In this document: positions 1-9,691 of the stretch, in pieces
How the letters are laid out: every line of letters begins with the position of its first letter
Position numbering within the stretch: position 1 is the first letter of the stretch
DNA from: Mesorhizobium sp. 113-3-3
GTDB taxonomy: Bacteria > Pseudomonadota > Alphaproteobacteria > Rhizobiales > Rhizobiaceae
Direction of reading: 5' to 3'
Assembly (NCBI RefSeq): GCF_016756495.1
Contig: NZ_AP023243.1
Location: forward strand, 2,670,501 to 2,734,500
Length of the DNA stretch: 64,000 nt
Position numbers and translations under genes: made by a program
Notes under the pieces: model-generated
The model's input: the letters and a program-made list of their open reading frames with translations, nothing else
Databases searched by the model: none
What the model was told of the DNA's origin: nothing

Positions 1-2
1 CT

Positions 3-1331
3 CTCAATCGGGTCAACGCCAATTCCAGGCCATCCGACCTTCGCATCACCGACATGCGGGTGGCCGAAATCGTCGGCGCGCCATTCACCTCGGCGCTGCT
101 CAAGATCTATACCAACCAGGGCATTGTCGGGCTTGGCGAGGTGCGTGACGGCGCCAGCGCCACCTATGCGCTGATGCTGAAAAGCCGGCTGCTTGGCGAG
201 AACCCTTGCGACATCGATCGCCTGTTTCGCCGCATCAAGCAGTTCGGCGGCCATGGCCGGCAAGGCGGCGGCGTGTCGGCGGTCGAGATCGCGCTGTGGG
301 ATCTCGCCGGCAAGGCCTATGGCGTTCCCGTCTACCAGATGCTCGGCGGCAAGTTCCGCGATCAGGTGCGCGTCTATTGCGATACCGATGCCGAGAAACC
401 GAGCGGCACCGAAACCGGAAAGCGCCTCAAGCAGCGCATGGACCGCGGTTTCACCTTCCTCAAGATGGATTTGGGCTTGATGCAGATCGCCCATGTCCCG
501 GGCGCCGTGGCCGCGCCCGCCGGCGCGCTCGAAGGGTTTCATGCCGACCCGCGCGGCCGTGGCGGCACGCTGGAGGAGCGCAAGGCCCGCAATCTCGCCT
601 ATGACGCGCAGAACGTGCAGCACCCGTTCACGGGCCTGCATTTCACCGAAAAGGGGATCGACCTGCTCGAGCAGTATATCCACGAGGTCCGCGAGGTGAT
701 CGGATACGAGATTCCGCTCGCCATCGACCATGTCGGCCATATTTCGCTGCAGGACGGCATACGCCTGTCGCGTCGTATCGAGAAATATGTGCCTGCCTGG
801 CTGGAGGACGTGATCCCCTGGCAATATACCGAGCAGTACCGGCAGCTGCAGCAGGCCACCACGGTGCCGATCTGCACCGGCGAGGATATCTACCTCAAGG
901 AGGGCTTCGAACCTCTGCTCAAGAGCGGCGGCCTCTCCGTCATCCACCCGGACCTGCTCACCAGCGGGGGCATTCTGGAGACCAAGAAGATCGGCGACAT
1001 GGCGCAGGACCACGGCGTCGCCATGGCGATCCACATGGCCGAAAGTCCGATCGCCGCGATGGCCGCCGCGCATGTCGCCACCGCGACCGAGAACTTCATG
1101 GCGCTCGAATACCACTCCGCCGATGTCGACTGGTGGGACGACATCGTCACCGGCCTGCCCAAGCCGCTCGTCAAGGACGGCTTCATCACAGTGCCCGACA
1201 AACCGGGGCTGGGCATAGACGATGTGGTCGACGAGGTGATCAGCCAGCATCTGCAGCCCGGTGTCACGGGGATATGGCAATCCACCGAGCACTGGGACAA
1301 TGAATATAGCTGGGACCGGACTTGGAGTTAG
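3..1331 (+). CDS. Enolase-superfamily sugar-acid dehydratase (mandelate racemase/muconate lactonizing type), probably 5'-partial
   Basis: Members of this family abstract a proton alpha to a carboxylate and usually dehydrate sugar acids in the cytoplasm. Expected metal ligands are visible in order: the Asp of AIDHVGH, the Glu of WLEDV and the Glu of CTGEDIY, followed by a His in AIHMAES that fits the general base. The capping-domain segment [16 protein letters not shown] is typical. The first in-frame ATG is at 54, but the frame is open to the window edge with no ATG, GTG or TTG between, and the usual family N-terminus ([10 protein letters not shown]) begins before that ATG. The true start is therefore probably outside the window. 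It is a paralogue of the gene at 1765. The substrate cannot be read from sequence. Confidence 0.85.
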   Translation, partial: LNRVNANSRPSDLRITDMRVAEIVGAPFTSALLKIYTNQGIVGLGEVRDGASATYALMLKSRLLGENPCDIDRLFRRIKQFGGHGRQGGGVSAVEIALWDLAGKAYGVPVYQMLGGKFRDQVRVYCDTDAEKPSGTETGKRLKQRMDRGFTFLKMDLGLMQIAHVPGAVAAPAGALEGFHADPRGRGGTLEERKARNLAYDAQNVQHPFTGLHFTEKGIDLLEQYIHEVREVIGYEIPLAIDHVGHISLQDGIRLSRRIEKYVPAWLEDVIPWQYTEQYRQLQQATTVPICTGEDIYLKEGFEPLLKSGGLSVIHPDLLTSGGILETKKIGDMAQDHGVAMAIHMAESPIAAMAAAHVATATENFMALEYHSADVDWWDDIVTGLPKPLVKDGFITVPDKPGLGIDDVVDEVISQHLQPGVTGIWQSTEHWDNEYSWDRTWS

Positions 1332-1428
1332 CCCAGACCACCTGCCATCATTCCCCCATGGCTCACAGGGCCAACGACCGACCATTCGTGTCGACCTCTC
1401 CCAGGCGAAGAAAGAAACGGACGAAACC

Positions 1429-1755
1429 ATGATCTACGAATTGCGTATCTATGACTGCCTGCCGGGCAGGCTGCCGGCTTTGCTCAAGCGCTTTTCCGAG
1501 CAAACGCTGGCCATCTGGGAGAGGCATGGCATCCGCCAGGCCGGGTTTTTCACCACGGCGATCGGCGAAAACAGCAATCGCCTCACCTATTTCCTCGCCT
1601 GGCAATCGCTGGCCGAGCGTGAGGCGAAATGGGCGGCTTTCGTCACCGATCCGGTATGGCACAAGGCCCGGGAGGAGTCTGAGCGCGACGGGCAGATCGT
1701 TGCCAATATCAGCAGCCAGCTGCTCACGCCGACAGCTTTCTCGTCCGTGAAATAG
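1429..1755 (+). CDS. NIPSNAP-family protein
   Basis: A 108-residue protein beginning MIYELRIYDCLPGRLPALL, the characteristic opening of NIPSNAP (dimeric alpha/beta barrel) proteins. It continues with an aromatic-rich middle (RLTYFLAWQS, WAAFVTDPVW) also typical of the family. A longer in-frame extension back to 1261 would overlap the dehydratase, so the ATG at 1429 is chosen. It sits between two dehydratase paralogues, 9 bases before the second, which indicates one operon. The family's biochemical role is not settled; a ligand-binding or accessory role in the same catabolic route is inference. Confidence 0.75.
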   Translation: MIYELRIYDCLPGRLPALLKRFSEQTLAIWERHGIRQAGFFTTAIGENSNRLTYFLAWQSLAEREAKWAAFVTDPVWHKAREESERDGQIVANISSQLLTPTAFSSVK

Positions 1756-1764
1756 GGCTGCGCC

Positions 1765-2964
1765 ATGAAGATCACCGACCTGCGCTGCGCCGTCATCGGC
1801 AAGCACCCCATCGTCCGCATCGTGACCGATGAGGGCCTCTATGGCCTTGGCGAGGTCGAGTTCACCAAGACCTACCTCAAGCCCTTTGTGCTGCATTTCC
1901 GCGAGGCGCTGATCGGCGAGGACCCGACCGACGTCGAGCGGGTGATGCTGAAGATCCGCCAGCGCGGCTCGTTCAAGCCCTATGGCGCCGCCGTCTCCGC
2001 CATCGAGCATGCCTTATGGGACATCGCCGGCAAGGCGGCGGGCGTGCCGGTCTACAAGCTGCTTGGCGGCAAGGTACGCGACAAGGTGCGCGTCTACAAC
2101 GGCTCGATCCGCCGGAAGCGCGCCGGCGACCGGCCGGAGGATTACGCCGCCGACGTCAAATGGATGATGGAGCAGCCGCAGAACTTCTTCATGGTCAAGC
2201 AGGGAATCTCGTTCCATTCCAACATGAAGGACACCGTCGAGGGCTTCCATTACGGCGTGACGCAGAAGAAGGCCGGCTATCACGGCGCCATGGATCAGGG
2301 CGTGATCAGCGAGCGCGGTTTCAATCACATGCTCGACTGTGTGATCGCGATGAAGGAAGTGCTGGGCGACAAGGTCAGCCTGGCGCTCGACTGCGGCCCG
2401 GGCTGGATGCTGCCCGATGCGATCAAGTTCGCCCGCGCGGTCGAGAAGTACAATTTGATGTGGCTCGAGGACATGCTGACCGGCGACTATGTGCCGTGGG
2501 TCAATCCGCAGGCCTATCGCGAGCTGACCACCTCCACATCGACGCCGATCCATACCGGCGAGCAGATCTACCTCAGGCACAATTTCAAGGAACTGATCGA
2601 GACGCAGGCGGTCCGGGTCATCGGTCCCGATCCGGCGGATATCGGCGGCATCGCCGAGCTCAAATGGGTCGCCGAGCATGCCTATATGCACTCGATCCTG
2701 ATGGCGCCGCACGGCACCGCGAACGGGCTGCTCGGCCTTGGCGCGTTGATCAACGTCTGCGCCACCTTGCCGGCAAATTACGTGGCGTTCGAATATCCGA
2801 GCGCCTCGGACCCGTGGTGGGAGGATCTGGTGATCGGCCTGCCGGCGCAGATCGTCAGGGACAGCATGGTGGACCTGCTGGAAGCGCCTGGCCTGGGGCT
2901 CGATATCGACGCCGAAGCCGCCAGGAAGTATCTCAGCGAAGAGGATGCGGGCTTCTTCGACTGA
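1765..2964 (+). CDS. Enolase-superfamily sugar-acid dehydratase, second paralogue
   Basis: A complete 399-residue protein starting MKITDLRCAVIGKHPIVRI. Metal ligands are the Asp of LALDCGPGW, the Glu of MWLEDML and the Glu of HTGEQIY, with the base His likely in APHGTANG. The motif AVSAIEHALWDIAGKAAGVPVYKLLGGKVRDKVRVY is shared with the upstream paralogue apart from small changes. The fold and the dehydratase/racemase class are clear. Similar sequences are annotated as mandelate racemase, galactonate dehydratase or mannonate dehydratase, and I cannot separate these. Together with the downstream aldehyde dehydrogenase, the order fits a non-phosphorylative sugar-acid pathway (inference). Confidence 0.88.
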   Translation: MKITDLRCAVIGKHPIVRIVTDEGLYGLGEVEFTKTYLKPFVLHFREALIGEDPTDVERVMLKIRQRGSFKPYGAAVSAIEHALWDIAGKAAGVPVYKLLGGKVRDKVRVYNGSIRRKRAGDRPEDYAADVKWMMEQPQNFFMVKQGISFHSNMKDTVEGFHYGVTQKKAGYHGAMDQGVISERGFNHMLDCVIAMKEVLGDKVSLALDCGPGWMLPDAIKFARAVEKYNLMWLEDMLTGDYVPWVNPQAYRELTTSTSTPIHTGEQIYLRHNFKELIETQAVRVIGPDPADIGGIAELKWVAEHAYMHSILMAPHGTANGLLGLGALINVCATLPANYVAFEYPSASDPWWEDLVIGLPAQIVRDSMVDLLEAPGLGLDIDAEAARKYLSEEDAGFFD

Positions 2965-3119
2965 ACCATCCTTCTTTCGCGGTGCGAGCGGTGCCGGCTT
3001 CCGACAGCCGCTCGGGCGACGCTTGCCGTGCTCGACGTCCTGAATGAAGCCCACCTTTCCTTGTTGAGGTCGACCGCGCCGGGAGTAATAGTCGCGGCGG
3101 AGTTCGTGAGGAGGAAGAG

Positions 3120-4616
3120 ATGACGCTGAATTTCGACCCGAGGGCGAAGGCCGCGACGCTCTACCACGGCGAATTCCGGCCGATGTTCATCGGCGGCAAG
3201 TGGGTCGCGGCACAGTCCGGTGAGGTGATGCAGGCGCTCAACCCGGCGACGGGCGAGGTGCTGGCGACGGTGCCGCGCGGCGGGGCCGCCGACATCGATG
3301 CAGCGGTGGCCGCCGCACGCGCGGCCTTCGAAGGCCCATGGTCGAAATTCTCGCCCTATGAGCGGCAGTGCGTGCTGTTGCGCATCGCCGATCTGTTCGA
3401 GACGCATTGGGAAGAGCTCAGCGTTTCCGACACGCTCGACATGGGGCTGCCGATCACCCGCACGCTGGCCAACCGGCGCCGTGTCATCGGCATGCTGCGC
3501 TTCTATGGCGGCATGGCGACGGCGCTGCATGGCGAGGCGATCGACAATTCCATTCCCGGCGAGATCGTCTCCTTCACAAGGCGCGAGCCGGTCGGCGTCG
3601 TCGGTGCGATCATTCCCTGGAACGCGCCGACAGCCGCCTCGATCTGGAAGATCGCCCCGGCGCTCGCCACGGGCTGCACCATCGTGCTGAAACCTTCCGA
3701 GGATGCGTCGCTGACGCCGCTTCTGATCGCGCGGCTGATGCAGGAGGCCGGCGTGCCCGACGGCGTCGTCAACATCGTCACCGGCACAGGGGCGGAGGCC
3801 GGCGCGCGGCTCGCCGAACATCCCGACGTCAACAAGATCGTCTTCACCGGCTCGACGCTGACAGGGCAGGCGATCGCGCGGGCAGGCGTGGCCAACCTCA
3901 AGCGCGTTTCGCTGGAGCTCGGCGGCAAGTCGCCTGTTATCGTCTGCCGCGACGCCGATATCGACAAGGCCGTTCCGGTCGCGGCGATGGCGGTGTTCGT
4001 GCATTCGGGCCAGATCTGCATCGCCGGCTCGCGGCTGTTCGTGGCGCGCGAAATCCATGACGAATTCGTGCGCCGTGTCGCCGAGTTCGCCGGCAGGCTG
4101 CGCATCGGCCACGGCATCGAGGCGGAGACCGAGATCGGGCCGCTCATCAATGCCAGGCAGGCCGGCAAGGTGGAGGGCTACATCAAGGCCGGCAGCGACG
4201 AAGGCGCCGATCTGGTCGCCGGTGGCTCGCGGCTGACGGGCGCGCTCTACGATGGCGGCAATTTCATCGCGCCGACCGTCTTCGGTTCGGTATCGGACAA
4301 GATGACCATTGCGCGGGAGGAGATTTTCGGGCCAGTCATTTCCGCCATGCCGTTCGACACGCTCGATGAGGCTGTGGCGCGCGCCAATGCGACGCCCTAT
4401 GGGCTGGCGGCCGGTGTCTTCACCAGCCATCTCGGCACCGCGCACAAGCTGGCGCGCCGCATCAAGGCCGGCTCGGTGTGGGTCAACATGTACCATGCCA
4501 TCGACCCGGCGGTGCCGTTCGGCGGCATGAAGATGTCCGGCTATGGCCGCGAGGGCGGCATCGAACATCTGCACGAGTATCTGGAGACGAAGTCGGTCTG
4601 GATCCAGACCGACTGA
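3120..4616 (+). CDS. NAD(P)-dependent aldehyde dehydrogenase
   Basis: A 498-residue ALDH-superfamily enzyme oxidising an aldehyde to a carboxylate. The catalytic Cys lies in GQICIAGSR (about residue 300) and the general-base Glu in LELGGKSP (residue 266). The cofactor-loop motif VFTGSTLTGQ and the NAD-site Asn in IIPWNAP are present. Length is normal for the family. A ribosome site GAGGAGGAAG-like stretch lies just before the ATG. Its place after two sugar-acid dehydratases suggests it oxidises a semialdehyde formed downstream of the 2-keto-3-deoxy acid, for example alpha-ketoglutarate semialdehyde. That substrate is inference. Confidence 0.93.
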   Translation: MTLNFDPRAKAATLYHGEFRPMFIGGKWVAAQSGEVMQALNPATGEVLATVPRGGAADIDAAVAAARAAFEGPWSKFSPYERQCVLLRIADLFETHWEELSVSDTLDMGLPITRTLANRRRVIGMLRFYGGMATALHGEAIDNSIPGEIVSFTRREPVGVVGAIIPWNAPTAASIWKIAPALATGCTIVLKPSEDASLTPLLIARLMQEAGVPDGVVNIVTGTGAEAGARLAEHPDVNKIVFTGSTLTGQAIARAGVANLKRVSLELGGKSPVIVCRDADIDKAVPVAAMAVFVHSGQICIAGSRLFVAREIHDEFVRRVAEFAGRLRIGHGIEAETEIGPLINARQAGKVEGYIKAGSDEGADLVAGGSRLTGALYDGGNFIAPTVFGSVSDKMTIAREEIFGPVISAMPFDTLDEAVARANATPYGLAAGVFTSHLGTAHKLARRIKAGSVWVNMYHAIDPAVPFGGMKMSGYGREGGIEHLHEYLETKSVWIQTD

Positions 4617-4716
4617 GGGGTGTGGCGGCGCGGTGACGCGCACGGGCAGGGAACCTTTGTTTCGCCTGCCGATTTTGCCTATATAGGACATGCGAATGGC
4701 CAGGAGGGTGTTGCCG

Positions 4717-4992
4717 ATGACGACGAAACGGTTTGCGATCTGCGCTCTTGCCGTGGCGATGGCCTGTGGCATGTCCGCGTCGGCATCCGCCGGGAGCAAG
4801 CATCGCCACCATCAGGCCGAGCCGGAACGCTATGTTCCCGCCGATGACGATCTCATCGGCTTCCTCTTCGGCGGTCCGCGCTACTACGACCAGCAACTGT
4901 TCACGACAGCCGCGGGCGCGTGTTCCTACGACCGGGTCGGGCCGGATGCGAATGCTTTGAACAAGATCAACGACCATCATTGCGGGAAATGA
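4717..4992 (+). CDS. Small secreted protein of unknown function
   Basis: A 91-residue protein with a clear Sec signal peptide: MTTKRF, a hydrophobic core AICALAVAMACGM, then SASASAG as the likely cleavage region. The mature part is short, His-rich (KHRHHQAE, DHHCGK) and has two Cys that could form a disulfide. The ATG at 4717 is preferred over one at 4690 because GGAGGG sits about 8 bases before it. I do not recognise a family. A periplasmic location is inferred from the signal peptide. It is followed by the regulated operon at 5244 but is separated from it by a strong promoter. Confidence 0.6.
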   Translation: MTTKRFAICALAVAMACGMSASASAGSKHRHHQAEPERYVPADDDLIGFLFGGPRYYDQQLFTTAAGACSYDRVGPDANALNKINDHHCGK

Positions 4993-5170
4993 TCGGCTGA
5001 TCTGCTTTCGGCGCACATAGGCCGATCTCCTCACGAAGACTTACGGACACAGTGGCGGCGTCCACCGGCGCGGTGGGACGCATTCAGGAGGCGCAGGCTG
5101 TCTTGCGACGGTGGCCAGGCCTTCGGGCGGCTGCAGTGGCGCGACCCTGTGCGGATGTCAGGGACAAGGG

Positions 5171-5199
5171 TTGACGCCCGCATTGGCCTGCGATTAAAT
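5171..5199 (+). promoter_or_regulatory. Sigma-70-like promoter of the oligosaccharide uptake operon
   Basis: A TTGACG -35 hexamer (5171-5176) and a TTAAAT -10-like hexamer (5194-5199) are separated by exactly 17 bases, about 45 bases before the ATG at 5244. The -10 element is overlapped by the palindromic operator at 5195-5211, which is the classic position for a repressor. Confidence 0.55.
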
Positions 5200-5211
5200 C
5201 AATTTGATTTA
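5195..5211. promoter_or_regulatory. Putative ROK-repressor operator (site 1)
   Basis: The palindrome TAAATCAATTTGATTTA has 8-base perfect arms around a central T. The same core, AAATCAA-N-TTGATTT, occurs in front of the ROK repressor gene (14432-14446). It overlaps the -10 element of the transporter operon promoter, so binding would block RNA polymerase. Regulation by the ROK protein encoded at 13193-14398 is inferred from the shared site. Confidence 0.7.
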
Positions 5212-5243
5212 CATCATGACCAGTCTGCTCAGGGAGGAGAAAG

Positions 5244-6980
5244 ATGCTGGGTCTCGTACAATCACCAGAGGCGCAGGGTTCAATGCGTGCGGCCGCTTTC
5301 GCGGGCGGCGCGATCAGCCGCCGGCTGCTGTTCGCGCTTGCTGGCGCGGTGGCGGTTTCATCGGCCTTTGTCTGCGTGACGCGGCCCGCGGCCGCCGAAT
5401 CCGTGCTCGCCATGCATATCGAGGAACAGACGAGCTGGGTGCAGAACTTCAACCCGTTCGATCTCGGCGGGCGGCGCCAGAGCACGATGGATTTCGTCTA
5501 CGAGCCGCTGGTCATCTTCAACGATTATGACAGCGGCAAGCCGATCTTCCGGCTGGCGACGGGCTATAAATTCTCCGACGATCTGAAGTCGATCACCTAC
5601 ACGCTGCGCGACGGCGTCAAATGGTCCGACGGTCAGCCGCTGACCTCGGCCGACATGAAATACACGCTCGAACTGATGCTCAAGAACCCGGCCGTCGACA
5701 TCGTCGGCGTAGGTGAAAGCGTGGCTTCGGTCGAGGCGCCGTCACCGACGGAGGTCAAGATCGACCTCAAGGGCGTCGACACCCACTTCCCGGAATCGCT
5801 GGCCGATTTTCCGGTCGTGCCCGAGCACATCTGGAAGGATATCAAGGACCCGCTCGCCTTCAAGAACGAGAAGCCGGTCGGCTCGGGGCCGATGACCGAG
5901 ATCCGCCGCTTCACGCCGCAGGTCTATGAGCAGTGCCGCAACCCGAATTACTGGGACGCAGCCGACCTGCATGTCGACTGCCTGAAACTGCCGCAGATCT
6001 CCGGTAATGACCAGATGCTGGCGCTGCTGCCGCAAGGCGAAATGGACTGGATCGGCTCGTTCCTGCCGGAGATCGACAAGACCTATGTCGCGCTCGACAA
6101 GGATCACAATGGTTACTGGCAGCCGCCGGCCGAGACCATCGCCTACGAGATGAATCTGAAGACCAACAAGCCGGGCAATTTTGAAGCGTTCAACGACATC
6201 AATTTCCGTCACGCCTTCAGCCTCGCCATGGACCGCACCTCGATGGTCGACATTGCCGGCTTCGGCTATCCCGTGGTCAATCTGCATGCCAGCGGCCTGC
6301 CGCCACGCTTCGACTCCTGGCGCAACAAGGCCGCCGAGGGCGACAAGGATGTCTGGATGACCTACGACATCGACAAGGCCAACAAGGTGCTTGACGATGC
6401 CGGCTACAAAAAGGGCGCCGACGGTTTCCGCACCACGCCGAAGGGCCAACCGATTGCCTTCGTCATTATCGTGCCGAACGGCTGGACCGACTGGATCGAC
6501 GCCGTGCAGATCGCCACCGAGGGCTTGCGCAAGATCGGCGTCAATGCCTCCGTCGCCACGCCGGAATATGAGCAGTGGCAGAAGCAACTCCTGGACGGGT
6601 CGTTCGACGCCGTCATGAACTCGCGCCCCGATGGGCCGACACCGTTCCGCGGCTACTACCAGACGCTGTCGACGGCATTCGCCGGGCGCATCGTCCACGC
6701 GGACTCGCGCTACTCCAATCCTGAACTCGACAAGGTGTTCGACGCCTACCGCAAGGCGACCACGGATGAGGAGCGCAAGAAGCTGTTCGACCAGGTGCAG
6801 ATGATCATCGCCGACGACTTTCCGGTCGTTCCGGTGTTCAACGGCCCGACATGGTACCAGTATTCAAGCAAGCGCTTCACCGGCTGGGTGACCAAGGACG
6901 AGCCGGTGATGAACCCGGAGAACCACGACAACAACCGCATGCGGTTGATGCATCTGCTGCGCCTGAAGCCCGCGCAGTAA
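5244..6980 (+). CDS. Opp/Dpp-type ABC transporter substrate-binding protein, probably for amino-sugar oligosaccharides
   Basis: A 578-residue periplasmic binding protein of the extracellular solute-binding family 5. A long N-region, the hydrophobic stretch LLFALAGAVAVSSAFVCV and the site PAAA/ES around residue 51 form a Sec signal peptide. The start at 5244 follows GGGAGGAGAAAG; an in-frame ATG at 5283 is an alternative that would shorten the signal peptide. Family features include the segment TYTLRDGVKWSDGQPLTSAD and MDRTSM. Family 5 proteins bind peptides but also oligosaccharides. The hexosaminidase in the same operon and the Vibrio chitobiose system, which uses the same transporter class, point to GlcNAc oligosaccharides (inference). 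Confidence 0.88.
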   Translation: MLGLVQSPEAQGSMRAAAFAGGAISRRLLFALAGAVAVSSAFVCVTRPAAAESVLAMHIEEQTSWVQNFNPFDLGGRRQSTMDFVYEPLVIFNDYDSGKPIFRLATGYKFSDDLKSITYTLRDGVKWSDGQPLTSADMKYTLELMLKNPAVDIVGVGESVASVEAPSPTEVKIDLKGVDTHFPESLADFPVVPEHIWKDIKDPLAFKNEKPVGSGPMTEIRRFTPQVYEQCRNPNYWDAADLHVDCLKLPQISGNDQMLALLPQGEMDWIGSFLPEIDKTYVALDKDHNGYWQPPAETIAYEMNLKTNKPGNFEAFNDINFRHAFSLAMDRTSMVDIAGFGYPVVNLHASGLPPRFDSWRNKAAEGDKDVWMTYDIDKANKVLDDAGYKKGADGFRTTPKGQPIAFVIIVPNGWTDWIDAVQIATEGLRKIGVNASVATPEYEQWQKQLLDGSFDAVMNSRPDGPTPFRGYYQTLSTAFAGRIVHADSRYSNPELDKVFDAYRKATTDEERKKLFDQVQMIIADDFPVVPVFNGPTWYQYSSKRFTGWVTKDEPVMNPENHDNNRMRLMHLLRLKPAQ

Positions 6981-7002
6981 CCCGGCCGGCAGGGCAATCG
7001 CG

Positions 7003-7986
7003 ATGCGGATTCCACTTAGGCGGCTGGGTGTCTACTTCGTCGCCTTCCTGTTTGCGATCATCGTCAACTTCACCCTTCCCAGGCTGATGCCTGGGAGTCC
7101 GGTGGACTCGATGATCGCGCAACTCGGTCCGCGCGCGACACCGGCGGCGGTCGAGGCGATCAAGGCCCGCTTCGGCGCCGTCGAGCAGCCTGTCTGGTTG
7201 CAGTTCGTCGACTATATCAAGGGGCTGGCGACCTTCGACCTCGGCGTCTCGGTAAAATACTATCCGCAGACGGTCACCCAGGTGCTCGCCCGCTCGGCCG
7301 GCTGGACAGCACTTCTGGTCACCTGCGCCATCGTCTTTTCCCTCTGCGTCGGTGTCTCCCTCGGCGCGGTGGCAGCCTGGCGGCGGGGCGGACGTTTCGA
7401 TGCGTTCGTCTCGCCGTTTTCTGTCGTGCTGATCGCGATCCCGCCGGTCATCATCGCCTTGGCCACGCTGTTCACCTTCGGTGTGACGCTGCGCTGGTTC
7501 CCAGTCGGCTACGCGTATAATCCGGATCTCGATCCCGGTTTCAACTTCACCTTCCTCGGCAGCGTGTTCTGGCACGCCATCATGCCAGTGCTGACGCTCT
7601 CGCCGTATATGATCGGCGAGTTCCAGACCACGATGCGCTCCTCGATGATCTCGGTGCTCGGCGAGGACTACGTCACCATGGGCCGCGCCAAGGGCCTGTC
7701 GGAAACGGCGGTGATGTTCTCATACGCGGCGCGCAACGCAATGCTGCCGGTTCTGACCAATCTGGCGCTGATGCTGGGCGCGGTCTTCGGCGGCTCGATC
7801 GTCACCGAGATCGTCTTCAACTATCCCGGGCTCGGGCTGACACTGTTCACCGCGAGCGTGGCGCGCGACTATCCCGTCATCCAGGGCCAGCTTCTGTTGA
7901 TGACATTGGCCACGCTTGGCGCCAATCTGCTGGTCGACATCATCTATGGTATCGTCGATCCGCGCATCAGGGAGGAGCGCGCATGA
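7003..7986 (+). CDS. ABC transporter permease, Opp/DppB type
   Basis: A 327-residue inner-membrane permease with about six hydrophobic segments, beginning at residues 7-25 (VYFVAFLFAIIVNFTLP). The EAA loop that contacts the ATPase is visible as EDYVTMGRAKGLSE followed by a conserved hydrophobic helix. The N-terminal LMPGSPVDSM is typical of the DppB subfamily, which is the first permease in these operons. Its stop overlaps the next start (ATGA, 7983-7986), so translation of the two permeases is coupled. It forms the channel with the product of the next gene. Confidence 0.92.
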   Translation: MRIPLRRLGVYFVAFLFAIIVNFTLPRLMPGSPVDSMIAQLGPRATPAAVEAIKARFGAVEQPVWLQFVDYIKGLATFDLGVSVKYYPQTVTQVLARSAGWTALLVTCAIVFSLCVGVSLGAVAAWRRGGRFDAFVSPFSVVLIAIPPVIIALATLFTFGVTLRWFPVGYAYNPDLDPGFNFTFLGSVFWHAIMPVLTLSPYMIGEFQTTMRSSMISVLGEDYVTMGRAKGLSETAVMFSYAARNAMLPVLTNLALMLGAVFGGSIVTEIVFNYPGLGLTLFTASVARDYPVIQGQLLLMTLATLGANLLVDIIYGIVDPRIREERA

Positions 7987-8885
7987 GGTTCGGGCTGCAA
8001 CTCCTGTTCCGCCAGAAGAAGGCGGTGGCCGGCTTCATCATCATTGCATCCCTTGCCTTGATGGCGATTTTCGCGCCGATCCTGGCGCCGACCGATCCGG
8101 CCGCGCGCGTCGGGCGCTCGCACCAGCCGCCGACGGTCTCGCATTATTTCGGCACCACGAAGATGGGCCGCGACGTCTACAGCCAGTTCGTCTGGGGTGC
8201 GCGGCCGTCGCTTGCCGTGGGCTTTGCCACCGGCCTCGCCATCACCGCGATCGGCACGGTAATCGGCCTCATATCAGGCTATTTCGGCGGCCGCATCGAT
8301 GGAACGCTCGATCTCGCCACCAATGCGGTGCTGGTCATACCCAACATTCCGCTGCTGATCCTGCTCGCCTCCTTCGCCGGAACGGTCGGCCCGTTGGCGA
8401 TCATGACGATCATCGCGCTGACATCCTGGCCGTGGGGCGCGCGCATGACGCGCGCGCAGACCATGGCGTTGCGCAACCGTGAATTCATCACCGCGGCACG
8501 CATGGTCGGCGAGCCTTCATGGCGCATCATCTTCGTCGAGATCCTGCCCAACCTCGTGCCGCTGATCGGCATCAACATTGTCGGCTCGATCATCTATGCG
8601 ATCGTGGCGCAGACGACGCTCGAATATCTGGGCTTCGGCGATCCGCTCAACGTCACCTGGGGCACCATGCTCTACAATGCGCAGAATTCCTCGGCGATCA
8701 TCGTCGGCGCCTGGTGGGATATCGGCGCGCCGGCGCTCGGCATCGCGCTGGTCGGGCTCGGGCTGGCCTTGCTCAACTTCACCTTCGACGAGATCGCCAA
8801 CCCGCAGCTGCGCTCAGGGCCGGCGCTGTCGCGATGGCTGCGGCTGACACGGCTGCGCAAGCGTGAACTGGAGACCGCACGGTGA
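7983..8885 (+). CDS. ABC transporter permease, Opp/DppC type
   Basis: A 300-residue inner-membrane permease. The DppC-type signature HYFGTTKMGRDVYSQFVWGAR follows the first membrane helix, and the EAA loop is NREFITAARMVGEPSWRII. It overlaps the upstream permease by four bases and the downstream ATPase gene (GTG at 8882) by four bases, so all three are translationally coupled. It pairs with the DppB-type permease to form the translocation pore. Confidence 0.92.
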   Translation: MRFGLQLLFRQKKAVAGFIIIASLALMAIFAPILAPTDPAARVGRSHQPPTVSHYFGTTKMGRDVYSQFVWGARPSLAVGFATGLAITAIGTVIGLISGYFGGRIDGTLDLATNAVLVIPNIPLLILLASFAGTVGPLAIMTIIALTSWPWGARMTRAQTMALRNREFITAARMVGEPSWRIIFVEILPNLVPLIGINIVGSIIYAIVAQTTLEYLGFGDPLNVTWGTMLYNAQNSSAIIVGAWWDIGAPALGIALVGLGLALLNFTFDEIANPQLRSGPALSRWLRLTRLRKRELETAR

Positions 8886-9691
8886 GCGGACCCCTGCTGC
8901 AAATCCGCGACCTCAGCGTCGACTATCTCACCGACAAGGGCGCCTTCCGCGCGGTGAAGAACGTCTCGTTCGACATCGGCCGCTCGGAACTGTTCGGGCT
9001 CGCCGGCGAATCCGGCTGCGGCAAGAGCACCATCGCCTATGCCATCACCAGGCTGGCCAAGGCGCCGGCCTGGGTAGCGGGCGGCGAGATCCTGCTCGAC
9101 GGCCAGGATCTGTTGAAGCTCACTGAGCCGGCGATGCAGAAGGTGCGCTGGAGCCGCATCGGCATGGTGTTCCAGAGCGCAATGAATTCGCTCAACCCGC
9201 TAATGCGGGTGGAAGCGCAGTTCCACGACGTTCTGCGGCGGCACAATGGCGCCATCCGGGAGCAGTCGCGGGCCCGCGCCGAGGCGATGTTCAAGCTGGT
9301 CGGCATCCCTGCGAACCGGCTTTCCGACTATCCGCACCAGTTCAGCGGCGGCATGCGCCAGCGGATCGTGATCGCCATTTGCCTGGCGCTGGAGCCCGAG
9401 CTGATCATCATGGACGAGCCGACGACGGCGCTCGACGTGGTGGTGCAGCGCGAGATCCTCGAACAGGTGATCGACCTGCAGCGCGCGCTCGGCTTCTCGG
9501 TGCTGTTCATCACCCACGATCTGCATCTGATGGCGCAGCTCTGTCATCGCATCGGCGTGATGCTGAAGGGCGAACTGGTCGAGGTGGGCGATGTCCGTCA
9601 GGTGAGCCATGCCCCGGTGCACGAATACACACGCAAGCTCTGGGGCGCGATCCCGCAACTGCCGGCGCGGGCGCGCGAGGCCTTGGCATGA
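8882..9691 (+). CDS. ABC transporter ATP-binding protein, DppD type
   Basis: A 269-residue cytoplasmic ATPase. Walker A is GESGCGKST, the Q-loop lies in MVFQSAMNSLNPL, the ABC signature is FSGGMRQR, Walker B is LIIMDEPTTALD, and the H-loop is FITHDL. It begins with GTG overlapping the end of the permease gene. The first of two ATPases in an Opp-type system, it would form a heterodimer with the next gene product and drive import. Confidence 0.93.
   Translation: MSGPLLQIRDLSVDYLTDKGAFRAVKNVSFDIGRSELFGLAGESGCGKSTIAYAITRLAKAPAWVAGGEILLDGQDLLKLTEPAMQKVRWSRIGMVFQSAMNSLNPLMRVEAQFHDVLRRHNGAIREQSRARAEAMFKLVGIPANRLSDYPHQFSGGMRQRIVIAICLALEPELIIMDEPTTALDVVVQREILEQVIDLQRALGFSVLFITHDLHLMAQLCHRIGVMLKGELVEVGDVRQVSHAPVHEYTRKLWGAIPQLPARAREALA

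Noticed and set aside
2778..4799. Long minus-strand frame opposite the aldehyde dehydrogenase
   Set aside because: It mirrors the codon-position GC bias of the real gene, is rich in Arg/Ala/His with no domain, and lacks a ribosome site.
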